Part shown: positions 1-10,128 of the stretch, one piece after another
How positions within the stretch are numbered: the stretch's first letter is position 1
Layout: every line of letters starts with the position of its first letter
Assembly (NCBI GenBank): GCA_964036275.1
Contig: OZ038433.1
Location: 31,417,836 to 31,481,835, forward strand
DNA length: 64,000 bases
Direction of reading: 5' to 3'
Source of the DNA: Litoditis marina
Lineage: Eukaryota > Nematoda > Chromadorea > Rhabditida > Rhabditidae
Translations under genes and position numbers: made by a program
The notes under the pieces: generated by a model
The model's input: only the letters and a program-made list of their open reading frames with translations
What the model was told of the DNA's origin: nothing
The model's database searches: none

Positions 1-1647
1 ATTAATGAATACGGCCTCTGAGGTTGGCACGTTGACACGTACAGTATGACTTTGAAACTTTTTCTCATGTTAGCACACAGAAAGACTTTGAAAGTGATTG
101 AATGTTGACCTGCATACTATAGTTGTCAACAATTAGTTGAAACAGGGTATACAGCCCGAGACTGTCTTCTACTTTAACGAATTCATATTGAATCCTGTAG
201 TCATTGACAGGGTGAAATAGACCAGGGTACAACATTGCGGCGTGCCGATCCTTAAAGGTGGGCAGAATGGAACCAAATGAAGAGGATAATGCGGAAAATC
301 CAAAGTTCTGAATTATCAATTGTTAGCAAAAGCCCAGCGAGCAGAATTTGACTTCCATTTCTCTCACTTCCATTTCTCTCCCAGCGAGCAGAATTTGGCT
401 TCCATTCTGTCCTCCTTCCAAATTGAAACTAGTACAAACTGAATATTCGGTGCAGGCTTGAACTAGAATCAGATGAGATTGTCTAAAACGTGAAGCGATT
501 TTTTTTGTCAACGTTATACGTGTCCATATATTTTATCAGCAAAAGTAGTGGCATGCAATAGGCTCAGTATCGTTTTCTCGTACAACTTATACAACACATG
601 AGTGGTGCTGGCAATTTCATAATATCACGGGATGATAGCAGATTTCCCTCTCAGCCATTTTATAAAAACCCAGTGTGAATTCTATATCTGAGTTCATGTT
701 CCGTGCCCGCAGAAAAACCATGATTATCGATCGAGGTCTTAAATTGATAACTATGTTTTGTGCGCAATATGAATCCAGCTCGTGCGGCCGTTGCTGGCAT
801 CTGCCGCACGGTTTTCCGGTGATAAAAGCGGATAGCATTCCGGTATACATTCCGTTCGGTGACATATACATTGTCTTATAGATCTCTATACATTCCTGTG
901 ACAATATATATATATATATATATATATTTGTTTGTGATTTTCTTGTATATTGATTGCAATAAACTGAATGAAGTGGATTGTTTTTGTGTTCTCCATTTCT
1001 TGTCGGCAGGCCATTTTTTCGCACAAATCACATCTACTACACTAAATTATGAAATTATTCTACCAAAACTACGTTGCAAGTCTCTATCATTTTGAATCCA
1101 ATCAAGCGATTTTGTGCACTTGAAAGGCAATGGTAGTCTTCGGTGATCAAACTACAAGTACAGTGGAACAAATCGATCTTACGGAAAGATGCGTCAGTAT
1201 AGTTATTTGCCTAAGCACACCTCTTGGGCAAACATTCATGATCAGAGCTAGACCGAGCGATATCGACATTCCCATTTCGGCATCGTATTTTATTTTCGTC
1301 AAGAACCCGATACAAGAAGTCAAGAAGAAGAAGTCAAAAAATATTTGTCGTGAACGACCCTAACATATATGTGACGATATATGACGATAACGACCCTAAC
1401 ATTCTAACTTTTCTTTTAGTTTACTATTTAGTGTTATCCCAATCGCTAGCCTTTTCTTTCGCCTTCTCTTATTTTTGTGTTCTTCTCCATCTTGCTTATT
1501 ATTTCTTCCTGTCTTGAAATATCAAAAAAGTGCTGTTGGTCATGTGATTCCCTCTTATAATGACTATTGAACTAGTGAATGACATAGATAAGTGATTATC
1601 ACCTCCCTCGTCGTGAAATATAATCTGCACTATTTCTTCACAGGCAA
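1..1647. other. Upstream region of the first PMP3-like gene
   Basis: I see no convincing coding exon here. Bases about 65-510 are a diverged copy of about 2845-3530: both contain a shared stretch with TTCTACTT(T/C)AACGAA, GTAGTCAT(T/G)GACAGGGTGA and CCCACCTTTAA-type blocks, and both lie upstream of a PMP3-like gene, so the duplication includes flanking DNA. A (TA)n run lies at 904-927. Short open frames on both strands (for example minus 617-1024) lack splice logic or family similarity. Confidence 0.5.
904..927. repeat. (TA)n microsatellite
   Basis: An uninterrupted alternating TA run of about 24 bases in the upstream region of the first PMP3-like gene. It is a simple repeat. Confidence 0.9.
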
Positions 1648-2476
1648 ATGGACGGTCCAAGCACAGATGGCGACAAAATTGTGATGGTTCTCTTGATCTT
1701 ATTGCTTCCGGTAGGTTTACATCTTAAGTTCGATACGTTTCCAACAAGTGCCCTCTTTACTCTCGAACAAATTGAACAGTCTACACTTGACGAATATTTG
1801 TGCTGTGACATTCCACATTAAAAGAAGGCATTTTGCAAAGTTTTAAAGTTGTCACATTGCGTAGTAGAGTCAACCTACCTTTCTATCCCTTTTCTGATAG
1901 TGTAACGAAATAGTGCGCATAGAATAGGGATGCAGGATGGAATATACGTTAGTCATTTGCACAATAACATGACACATGTTCAACACAGCTGAACTCAGAA
2001 TCGTGCAATGACAAAGTGCACGATGCCTCATTCGAATGGTAACTTCACGTGACTATTAAATGTACTCCTAGTATGAATGTGATGGGGTATTCCCACATAT
2101 GTGCTCGAATCTCATACAGTTCGTCTGATTCGCATCGAGACGTATTGACATCGCGTCAAGATCTTCGGGTAACTATTGCCCTGAGCAAACATAGGTTTCC
2201 CAAGCAGTTCTGTTGTTTACGTATTTTAAATGAAGGGAGGAACCGCTGACATTGTTTTCAAATTTTATCTCGAACCCTAACATACTGGAAACTCATTGGC
2301 ACGCTGCCAAACTGTCAGTGGGAATGGCTTGAACTATGGTTGTGTTTCAGCCGCTGGCGGTCTACTACAAGGACCGGGCCTGCTCCGGCCAAGTCTGTTT
2401 GAATATCTGTCTCCTACTCCTTCTCGTCATACCGGCCATTGTTCATGCTGTTTGGTACTGCTTCGTACGGGAGTAG
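1648..2476 (+). CDS. PMP3/UPF0057 small membrane proteolipid, copy 1
   Basis: Two exons, 1648-1710 and 2351-2476, give a 62-residue protein. The donor GTAGGT and acceptor GTTTCAG are good, and the join is in phase 0 between Pro21 and Pro22. The product has a short acidic N-terminus, a first hydrophobic segment ending LLLP, the family signature PLAVYYKDRACSGQ, then a second segment ending IPAIVHAVWYCF. This is the two-helix layout of the PMP3/UPF0057 (Ric1/Lti6) family, small plasma-membrane proteins linked in yeast and plants to membrane potential and salt stress. The length fits the family (about 50-60). The start follows TTCTTCACAG by four bases, which looks like a trans-splice acceptor. 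A sister copy lies 3.4 kb downstream. Family assignment is firm; the role in this animal is inferred. Confidence 0.88.
1968..2033 (-). repeat. Copy 1 of a ~70-bp dispersed repeat
   Basis: The reverse complement reads AATGAGGCATCGTGCACTTT followed by a block with GTCATTGCACGATTCTGAGT and TGTTGAACATGT. The same block recurs at 5308-5378 (+), 11706-11748 (+, partial) and 27741-27806 (+), three of the four inside introns of different genes. It is unlike the tRNA-containing repeats. Confidence 0.7.
2296..2310. promoter_or_regulatory. Perfect NFI-type palindrome
   Basis: TTGGCACGCTGCCAA is a complete TTGGCA(N3)TGCCAA palindrome, the consensus for nuclear factor I. It lies in the intron of PMP3-like copy 1, 40 bases before the second exon. 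Binding is inferred only. Confidence 0.4.
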
Positions 2477-4737
2477 AATACGATATTTCCGTTTATGTAC
2501 ATATTTTGCATAATCATTTTTTTCCAATGAGCAATATGTATCAGCTCAATGTATCTTTATTATGTTTTCATATGTTGTGTATGCCCATGCCATTCTCAAA
2601 CAAAGACAATTATTGATACAGAACCAATCAAAATCACGCAATGTAAAACTAGGTATAATAAGTTGCTCTGTGGATAATCAAAACATTTGCAGAAAATGTT
2701 TACGATAAGTTAAATATTTTCTAAATTGAAGATCCTCGTTTGCATGTGACCTCAGTATACAGTATTTGGCAGATCATATCTGATTTTTATGATAACATCA
2801 CACATATATAATCGTCACACATCCGAAATCACATAATTTGCCACTAGAGATATTTTCTTCTACTTCAACGAACTCATGTTGAACACGGTAGTCATGGACA
2901 GGGTGAGATACATCAGGGTATATAGGTTTTGTCCAACCGCTGTGGACACCGTATCATCGATTTTGTAAGGGACGGGGTTTGGCGAGGGGCCAGCTAGTCT
3001 GCGTATCATTGATCTACACACACTCTCAACTGCTGGCAAATAATCAACGACCGCTCGCCCCGCATCGGTAATCCAACCCTCTGCTGCCTTTATGGGGAAA
3101 ATGGCAAAATGGCGATCATAACCTAGCGGATATAGGTGGGCAGAATGTAGCTGCGACAGACGCCGAAGGCAACCGTGGCTCGATCAATCATGACAGACTT
3201 TCACAATATGACTAACACAAAAATTGCGCAAAAATGAGTTTGTCTCACACTTCAGTTCAATCGTAACATTCGTTTCCGCCCACCTTTAAAAGCGTTATTG
3301 AAGAAGCCAGAACGGAATAATTCTCATTATGCAGCTCCATTCAATTGTTCCTATTCACACTCCGCAAACGTTATGAGTCTCGCAATTTCGTCTGAAAACT
3401 GCGACACGCGAGCTGAGTTCATTCTGTCCACCCTCAAAAATTACACCGATACAAACTGAAGAAACTTTGGGACAAGCGTGCACGAGAAGTAGATCAGATT
3501 GCTAGCACGTGAAGCCCTTTTAGAGTCGGAGATTTTTAGCGGAGTTCGTGTTTACGCGTACATGTTTCCAAGTTTTCACGTGCGTTTCAGCATTGATCAA
3601 GACTATAATAACCGTGCGCAGAGCTAAGCGCTGCGCAGAGAAAGGTAGAGAATTAGAAGTTCCATATATGTTCCCAATTTCGATTACATAACTTGTGTTT
3701 GGGCGAAGTTGTGAGAAATCTTATTTGGCCAAAATGGCCCCGTCCATGTCCGTGTTGGTGTTAAACGTCCGGTTGGATTCGGGCGCCATTGTGCCCGGTA
3801 ATTGCAGATGCTTGTGGGTGGATTACGTTTCAACGTTTTCTCGGGAATATTCGAGGTGTTCATGAAAACACTTTTCACTCTCTAGTAATTGAGAAAGTTC
3901 ACTTGTTTATATCGTTGAGGGATCTCTATCGCTGGTTGGGACAGTGTTTGTCAGAAAAGCGTACAAATGGTCTAACGAGTGCGGGGATTTTTAATTAATT
4001 CGGGCAAAAAAGTTTATCTGATTTCTGATAGCTATACAAACTATGGTACAACTTTTTGAGCTGGTTTGAATAGTGTAAAGGGTTTAGTGAAACTTGTTGT
4101 TTTAGAGGTGTTTCAAGACCAATTTGGTTGTAATCTTGGTTTCCCTGGGATTCGAGCACCATTGCGGTTTTGTTCAACTGAGTTTTAGGGTTCTACAAAG
4201 TTTTTCACTTTTACAGAAATTCTAGACGAGTACGTGTAGTTTTGCAAGCAATCGTTATCAAGCGAGCTAGTTGACAGCTCTCATCTGATTATAGGGCTAT
4301 ATGGGCTAATACCGACTGATGTCGACTTTCCATGTGTTCGCACAGTTCTCTTATTTTCACAAAACGCAGTAGAAGATACGAACTTTCTGCGTAAACGTCG
4401 TTCTCACAGTTTTTGCTTTTTCTTAAACATCTGTCAATGAAATATCAATCAGTGCGGAATCTGAATGTAGTCCGCCTAGTAGACTCTCCAAAACCACGAG
4501 ATTCAATGGAAACGCGAACGATCGAGTTAGCTTAATAGCTTTTCCCAGTATATATTTTGAAGAATAGCATCTGCGAGATTATATATTCTGGAATTCACTT
4601 CAAGTTACCACTTGAGATCATGACACAAAATAGACTGAGATTACAAGCTGTGATTTCAAGTGCAAGGTGTGTTTCTGTGTGTTTTTAGTTACGAGTTTCT
4701 GCCGTAGTCAAATATTCCCCAATTTCTCTTTCGTATA

Positions 4738-4866
4738 CTCCTTCTCTCTCTTTTCTTCTCTCTCTTTCTCTTCATCTTTTATTTGTCTCTTTTCACTCTC
4801 ACGGTCTCACACCCCTACTATCTCGTTTTTCTCACTGTCTTTTCTCTCTCCCTCTATCATCCTCTC
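4738..4866. repeat. CT-rich low-complexity tract
   Basis: About 130 bases consist largely of TCTCTCTTT-type runs. The open frame across it is compositional and is not called as a gene. Confidence 0.8.
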
Positions 4867-4931
4867 TTTGTGTGTTCATCTACGGTTTCCTTTAAGTCTT
4901 TACCCTCGTCCAATAGTATAAAACCAGGCTG

Positions 4932-5052
4932 AAATCGTGTGGATTCCACTGAAAAGAAAAAGATAACGACCATTTAAACAGTGAATACAATAGATCGTGT
5001 GATTTCCACTAATAACAGTTAACGACCATTGAAACAGTGAATGCAATAGATA
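4932..5052. repeat. ~60-bp direct tandem duplication
   Basis: Two adjacent copies share ATCGTGTG..TTCCACT, AACGACCATT and AAACAGTGAAT, with a few substitutions. They sit just upstream of the start of PMP3-like copy 2 and could belong to its promoter or outron. Confidence 0.7.
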
Positions 5053-5106
5053 ACCAATTAATGCTTCATTCTCAGCATGTAAACTGTACTATTCCTCTAC
5101 AGTAAA

Positions 5107-6652
5107 ATGGAAGGTCAAGGCACGGACGGTGACAAAATTGTGATGGTTCTTCTGATTATGTGCCTTTCGGTATGTTAATTTATTTAACCCTTTCAATCCA
5201 TTGAAAATGCGAACTATTGCAAATCCCAACCTAAAACTTCCCGGTCTCTTATACTAAAAGTCAATTGAATATTCATAGTCACTATAGGCACGTAAAGTCA
5301 GCTCTCTAATGAGGCATCGTACACTTTGTCATTGCAGTTTTCTGAGTTCTGCTGTGTTTAACATGTTTCACGTGACTGGACTAACCGTATAAGGCAGGGT
5401 TCATACTTTTTGCTGCCAACTCCGGCAACACCTGCTGCTGCCGCACAGCATTTCTCAAAATGCTGTTGCTGCCGAATTTGGCAGCAGCAGCATCGCAGTA
5501 TTTAACTAAAAAGAGTATGAACATTACTTACTGCTTTATCACTATGCAGTTTAGATTTTGATACTGAAGTTGTTTTATATGTTTACCATTAATTGTTTGT
5601 GTTATTGTTCACTTACGCTTATATTAACAGTAGGCTACTATCCTTTCAGTAATAGTTTAGTAAAATATCAGATTTTGACATTTTAGTGACTTGATAGTGA
5701 ATGATTTCTGAAATATCGATGATAATTGATGAATTTTACTAGGGGTAGGAGTTCACTAAATTATAGATAACATTAAATTTCTGATGATCATAATGAAGAA
5801 ATTTTTTTTTATCACGACCAAAACCAGCGAAAACTACTTTTCTACAACTACACTAACGTTATAAACCAAAATAATATTGAAAACCAGCAATATTTAGATT
5901 TTAAGGATTATAAAGAACTAGTGAAGCCATGTGCAGTTTGCTCGCTAGCAAACTGCAAAGCTGCACAGTTGGCAGCATTTTGCTGCCGATATCGGCAGCA
6001 AACGCTCGAGTTGGCAGCAAACAAGTATGAACACTACATTGGCAGCAAAATGCTGCTGCTGCCGGAGTTGGCAGCAAAAAGTATGAACCCTGCTTAACAT
6101 TGAATATACGGTCCTTCGGAGCAGAAAGGTTTTTTTTGATCGGTAGCAACCTCTTACTGCAAAAACTCGAAATTTCAATTCCGTACTGAAACGATTTGTA
6201 AAACTAAGGGAAGGAAGGTGTGTCTTATATAAGGTGTGTAAAATTCATAAATTTTGTCTCTCGCCGGAATCGAACCTGCGAGCAGAAGATTCATAACTGG
6301 TTGACAACCAGTGCGCTACCAGAGCGCACAACAGACCAGATCTGGAATCGAAGACATGTGTGCGTACAGAGCGGAACGACTATACTTTGTCCTCGAATAT
6401 GTTCTAGTTTCAAAAACGGAAAAATAGGGTTTTTCTCGTCGTGGAACTGTCGGTTTGTTCGGGAATAGGAAAACAAGAGTATTCTCACATTCTTTCCAAG
6501 ATGTGTATCTTAGATGTGTATTTCAGCCGCTCGCGGTCTACTACAAGGATCGGGCCTGCTCCGGCCAAGTCTGTTTGAATATCTGTCTCTATTGTCTTTT
6601 CATCATACCGGGCCTCGCTCATGCTGTTTGGTACTGCTTCATCCGAGAGTAG
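5107..6652 (+). CDS. PMP3/UPF0057 small membrane proteolipid, copy 2
   Basis: Exons 5107-5169 and 6527-6652 give 62 residues with the same phase-0 intron position as copy 1. The second exon is nearly identical at the protein level (PLAVYYKDRACSGQVCLNIC), then differs in the second membrane segment (YCLFIIPGLAHAVWYCF). The intron is 1357 bases against 640 in copy 1. The excess is explained by a 706-bp inverted-repeat element (5391-6096) and a tRNA-containing repeat (6255-6385). The start follows CTCTACAG by four bases, a likely trans-splice acceptor. AATAAA lies at 6709-6714, 57 bases after the stop. As in copy 1, the product is expected to be a two-helix plasma-membrane peptide. Confidence 0.88.
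5308..5378 (+). repeat. Copy 2 of the ~70-bp dispersed repeat
   Basis: It contains AATGAGGCATCGTACACTTT and TTCTGAGTTCTGCTGTGTTT followed by CATGTTTCACGTGAC. It lies in the intron of PMP3-like copy 2, while copy 1 of the repeat lies in the matching intron of PMP3-like copy 1 in opposite orientation. Confidence 0.7.
5391..6096. mobile_element. 706-bp MITE-like element with GGCAGCA-rich termini
   Basis: The left end (AAGGCAGGGTTCATACTTTT then TGCTGCCAACTCCGG) is the near-perfect reverse complement of the right end. The terminal inverted repeats span roughly 60 bp or more and are packed with GGCAGCA/TGCTGCC words. The centre is AT-rich and noncoding. It lies in an intron of PMP3-like copy 2 and is absent from copy 1, so it inserted after the duplication. 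No transposase is present. Confidence 0.8.
6255..6385 (-). mobile_element. tRNA-containing SINE-like repeat, copy 1
   Basis: On the minus strand it has an A-box-like GGTAGCGCACTGG and a B-box GGTTCGATTCC, next to a segment containing CTGTACGCACACATGTCTTC. The same order occurs in copies at 20102, 21213, 24178 and 26601. The full tRNA cloverleaf is not intact. Confidence 0.65.
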
Positions 6653-6708
6653 AATAATCGATGTCGCCATTTATATATGTATTTTTCGTATCCAGTTTCG
6701 TTTTCAAT

Positions 6709-6714
6709 AATAAA
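6709..6714 (+). terminator. Poly(A) signal AATAAA of PMP3-like copy 2
   Basis: A canonical AATAAA hexamer lies 57 bases after the stop codon at 6652, in AT-rich sequence. Confidence 0.55.
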
Positions 6715-6890
6715 TCTAAATCAGCTCAATATATAGTTATTGTCACATTCACATAAGCACACTTGATTCAGAATAAAAAGCGACTCATAAAACATAAAAC
6801 TAGGTCAAAACACATTACACACCAGAAAGCACATATATTATTATTACATTTGCCGAGAATGCTGATGTATTCGGTATGAGCGAATAAAGT

Positions 6891-7018
6891 TCAAAACTTC
6901 TTCTGATCCAAATATTCCATTTGGCAACGGGAGTAGGCCGAGTTGATAGTGGAACTGATGAAGTCTAAAATCTGCTTGAAAGCGAGAGTGTAGACTTCTT
7001 TATCAGTTTGGAGATGAA
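6891..7018 (-). CDS. Candidate terminal exon, possibly a globin H helix
   Basis: A minus-strand frame opens after a TTTTTCTGGTTCAG acceptor and ends in TGA at 6891. It encodes about 41 residues, including EVYTLAFKQILDFISSTINS, an amphipathic stretch resembling the last (H) helix of a globin. It lies downstream of the globin-like exons at 9703-10128 on the same strand. The phases do not join directly: this exon needs one base from its predecessor, whereas a donor at FLDL would leave two. Either an exon is missing or this is unrelated. Confidence 0.3.
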
Positions 7019-7373
7019 CTGAACCAGAAAAACAAACAAAATATATTGTAAAGGTACATCGATTAACGATTACCGACTCAAGCTCGATATTCAGAACAGA
7101 AAAACAGAAAAGTTGAGAGTTAGGTGAAAAAAGTCGCATTTGATGCGAAACTAGAATGAGTAAACTTTGGGGATTTCGCGTTTCTGATTGACTATGAAGT
7201 TTTATCTATCTTGGGTGATTAAAGGGGGGCTGCATTGAATTCCGAATTTGGCTAACGGCTTTAGCCGAAAAGGCACTAGAGTCAGAGAAGTGCGCGCAAT
7301 CAATAATCATTCACTCCAAATCATCCTCTACGTCTCTGACGTCTCTAAACATTAGTTAAAAAGCAAAGCTTTG

Positions 7374-7896
7374 AATTCATGAAAAAGTGGGGGCTTAACG
7401 ACTGTGAGATTTGTCTTCTGCTGTGCGCCGCCCCTTAGACAACTACTCTCAAATGGAGCAGCTACTGCTACAAAAACCGAAAAATACTCATGTATAACTG
7501 TTAACTACAAACATACAAAAGTCGTAAAATATTTTTTCAAACCTGTGAACCAGAATCTACAAGTCACAGCTGCGAAAGAGAGAGCAACTGTTAAATAATA
7601 TGCCAAACGTTATAGCACCTAGAATTGAAGTAATGATCAAAAACACCAACCATTGTGCACAGAACAAGGAACTCTATAATTGACTACGTTGAATTAACAT
7701 CTGTGATTTGTAGATTATAGTTTACAGGTTTGAAAAAATATTTTACGACTTTTGTATGTTTGTAGTTAACAGTTATACATGAGTATTTTTCGGTTTTTGT
7801 AGCAGTAGCTGCTCCATTTGAGAGTAGTTGTCTAAGGGGCGGCGCACAGCAGAAGACAAATCTCACAGTCGTTGGGCCCCCACTTTTTCATGAATT
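7374..7896. mobile_element. Inverted-repeat (MITE or foldback) element, ~520 bp
   Basis: Bases 7374-7571 and about 7697-7896 are near-perfect reverse complements of about 200 bp each. They start TTCATGAAAAAGTGGGGGC on the left and end with its complement on the right, around a unique core of about 125 bp. The two arms translate identically on opposite strands, which marks those open frames as repeat artefacts. Confidence 0.85.
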
Positions 7897-7999
7897 TTTC
7901 TCTTTTTGTATACATGCCGCAGGTATGTGGTTTGATCTGTACGGTGCAGATAAAAAATTTTTTTATTGAATCACTTGCCACGTATTATTGTCATTTCAG

Positions 8000-8976
8000 A
8001 AAAATATGACGTCAACTTTCAGTTCTAAAAACTTACTTTCTGCCCCCTGCCCTTCAGAATCCCAGAATACGTCATGTTTGAATGAAGTTTCATCGTGAAT
8101 TGACCATTTCTAAGAAACTTTCAGCATTCGAAAACATATTTCACGTCAATTTTTCGAAAGTTGACGTCATCTGGTCTTCTGATTTCCAGAATAAGTCATA
8201 TTTAGATAAAGTTTTGTCGTTAATATACCATTTTTAAGATATTTTCAGCATTTGAAAATATATGTGACGTCAACTTTGCACTTTTCAAAATCGACGTCAT
8301 CTGATCTCCAGAATCCCAGAATACATCACTCTCAGATTGAGTTTCACCGTTAATTGACCCTTTCTAAGATATTACCATCGTTTGAAAATATATGTGACGT
8401 CAACTTTGCACTTTTCAAAATCGACGTCATCTGGTCTCCAGAATCTCAGAATAAATCACTCTCAGATTGAGTTTCACCGTTAATTGACCCTTTCTAAGAT
8501 ATTACCATCGTTTAAAAATATATGTGACGTCAACTTTGCACTTTTCAAAAATGACGTCATCTGGTCTCCAGAATCCCAGAATACATCACTCTCAGATTGA
8601 GTTTCACCGTTAATTGACCCTTTCTAAGATATTACCATCGTTTGAAAATATATGTGACGTCAACTTTGCACTTTTCAAAATCGACGTCATCTGGTCTCCA
8701 GAATCCCAGAATAAATTACTCTCAGATTGAGTTTCACCGTCAATTGACCCTTTCTAAGATATAACCATCGTTTAAAAATATATGTGACGTCAACTTTGCA
8801 CTTTTCAAAAATGACGTCATCTGGTCTCCAGAATCCCAGAATACATCACTCTCAGATTGAGTTTCACCGTTAATTGACCCTTTCTAAGATATTACCATCG
8901 TTTGAAAACATATGTGACGTCAACTTTGCACTTTTCAAAATCGACGTCATCTGGTCTCCAGAATCCTGAAGGACGT
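8000..8976. repeat. ~130-bp tandem array carrying paired TGACGTCA sites
   Basis: The word TGTGACGTCAACTTTGCAC recurs starting near 8264, 8393, 8523, 8653, 8783 and 8913, a 129-130-base period. One or two more decayed units lie before it. Each unit also has CGACGTCATCTGG or TGACGTCATCTGG about 30 bases later, then CCAGAATCCCAGAATA and CAGATTGAGTTTCACCGT. Central copies are almost identical. No open frame runs through it. Confidence 0.9.
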
Positions 8977-9702
8977 CAGGAATAGATTACTTCATACTCA
9001 AATAAAAGTCACGATGGCATCATATTTCAATTTTCGAGCAAATCGGTAATTGTTACTCTAAGTTACAATACAGTTTGAGTTGTCGACCGGACAGAGAGAG
9101 TGAGAGAGCGTGCTAAATTGAGAGACGCAGACACTTTCCGAAAAAATGTCTATAACTTTGAGTAAAACAATTTTTTCTTGAATTTTTTTTGCTCCGCGAG
9201 TGTTTGAGTAAGTATCACATGTCTTCCACAATTTTCAACGAAATCGGTTGAGTAGAAACCCTTGAACTGGGCTTACATTTCTTGTCTCAAATTTGAAACA
9301 CGGTTAGGGTATTACCTATAGAAAACAAGTACATCAATAAAAACTTTGTTTTGCAAATTTCAGCCTTTTTGAGGAGAAACTAAAAAAACGGAAGCGCGCA
9401 TTAGCCGGACCAAAGACAAATCTCGCACAGCGCTTCGCGCTGCGCGCGATTGGACATTCTAGGAAGAAAAAGACATATATTGAATTGTCTCAGTTTGATC
9501 TTTTATTGGAAATTTCATTACAGCACCCCGTTAAGGTAATCAGGAGTGTACTAAGTGTTTCAGTTATAGATCGATTTCATTTTTTTTTCCATTCCTTCCG
9601 TTGGAAAATTGTGAAGGAAGAACAAAAGAAGACTGTAGCGCTGACTCATGAGATCTGATTGAGTTTTATCACAAACAAACGAGTGAGGTTTTCAATGTGT
9701 TG

Positions 9703-10128
9703 TTAGTACAAATCCAGAAAATGAGGCTTCAATCCGTATCGGTGGTGAACGATTCCAAATGCATAGACAGCCTCCGCGACCGCCTGGTCGTCCAACTTGA
9801 GAACGTAGATCAAACGATCGTAGAAGTTCAACTGGGCTTGACTGAAAAATAACAGGATAATAAGAAGAATAAGGAATTACATAAGAAATGTCAAATATGC
9901 TCACTTCTACGTGTCATTTCAACATATTTCAGTAATTCTTTCTGTTCATGTAATTGCAATGTTAACCAACCTGATTCGATTCAACTTTGGCCATGTTGTT
10001 AGATCTCTGTAACAATACATGTGACAGGCGATGATTTCGTTCACCTTGGGACTAGACTGCATACTCAACAGCATGGTTTTGTGAAATATGTCCGGCCGCT
10101 GCTCCAGCATGGTTGTTCGATAGTGTTT
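9703..10128 (-). CDS. Globin-like protein, two exons seen (partial)
   Basis: Minus exons 10128-9971 and 9841-9703 join in phase 2 (TTATCTCAG acceptor, CAG|GTTGGT donor, TTTTTCAG acceptor) and end in TAA. Together they read as the middle of a globin: an E-helix-like RPDIFHK..SSPKVNEIIACH region, then LIYVLKLDDQAVAEAVYAFG followed by VHHRYGLKPHFLDLY. The G-(I/V)-x-H motif before YGLKP fits the F helix with its proximal haem histidine. Nematode globins are numerous and bind haem for oxygen or redox functions. Two problems remain: no N-terminal (A-C helix) exon was found upstream, and the frame stops right after the F/G corner, so the G and H helices are missing unless a downstream exon (possibly 6891-7018) is used. 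It could be a truncated gene or an incomplete model. Confidence 0.5.

Larger units (their letters stand above)
2477..5106. other. Spacer between the two PMP3-like genes
   Basis: No coding exon is supported. About 2845-3530 matches the region upstream of copy 1 (about 65-510), so this spacer includes the duplicated 5' flank. A block at about 4367-4410 containing ACTTTCTGCGTAAACGTCG recurs almost exactly at 14303-14346 inside the first srt gene. A pyrimidine-rich tract and a short tandem duplication lie near the right end. Confidence 0.5.
7019..9702. other. Repeat-filled stretch before the globin-like exons
   Basis: It contains a 520-bp inverted repeat (7374-7896) and a tandem array (about 8000-8976), described separately. 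From 8977 to 9702 I see only AT-rich sequence. TTTTATTGG near 9511 reads as AATAAA on the minus strand and may be the poly(A) signal of the globin-like gene. Confidence 0.45.

Noticed and set aside
617..1024. 135-codon minus-strand open frame
   Set aside because: It runs through a (TA)n repeat (poly Ile-Tyr), has no family similarity I can see and no splice logic.
7404..7866. Two identical 60-64 residue open frames on opposite strands
   Set aside because: They are the arms of the inverted repeat 7374-7896 translated twice.
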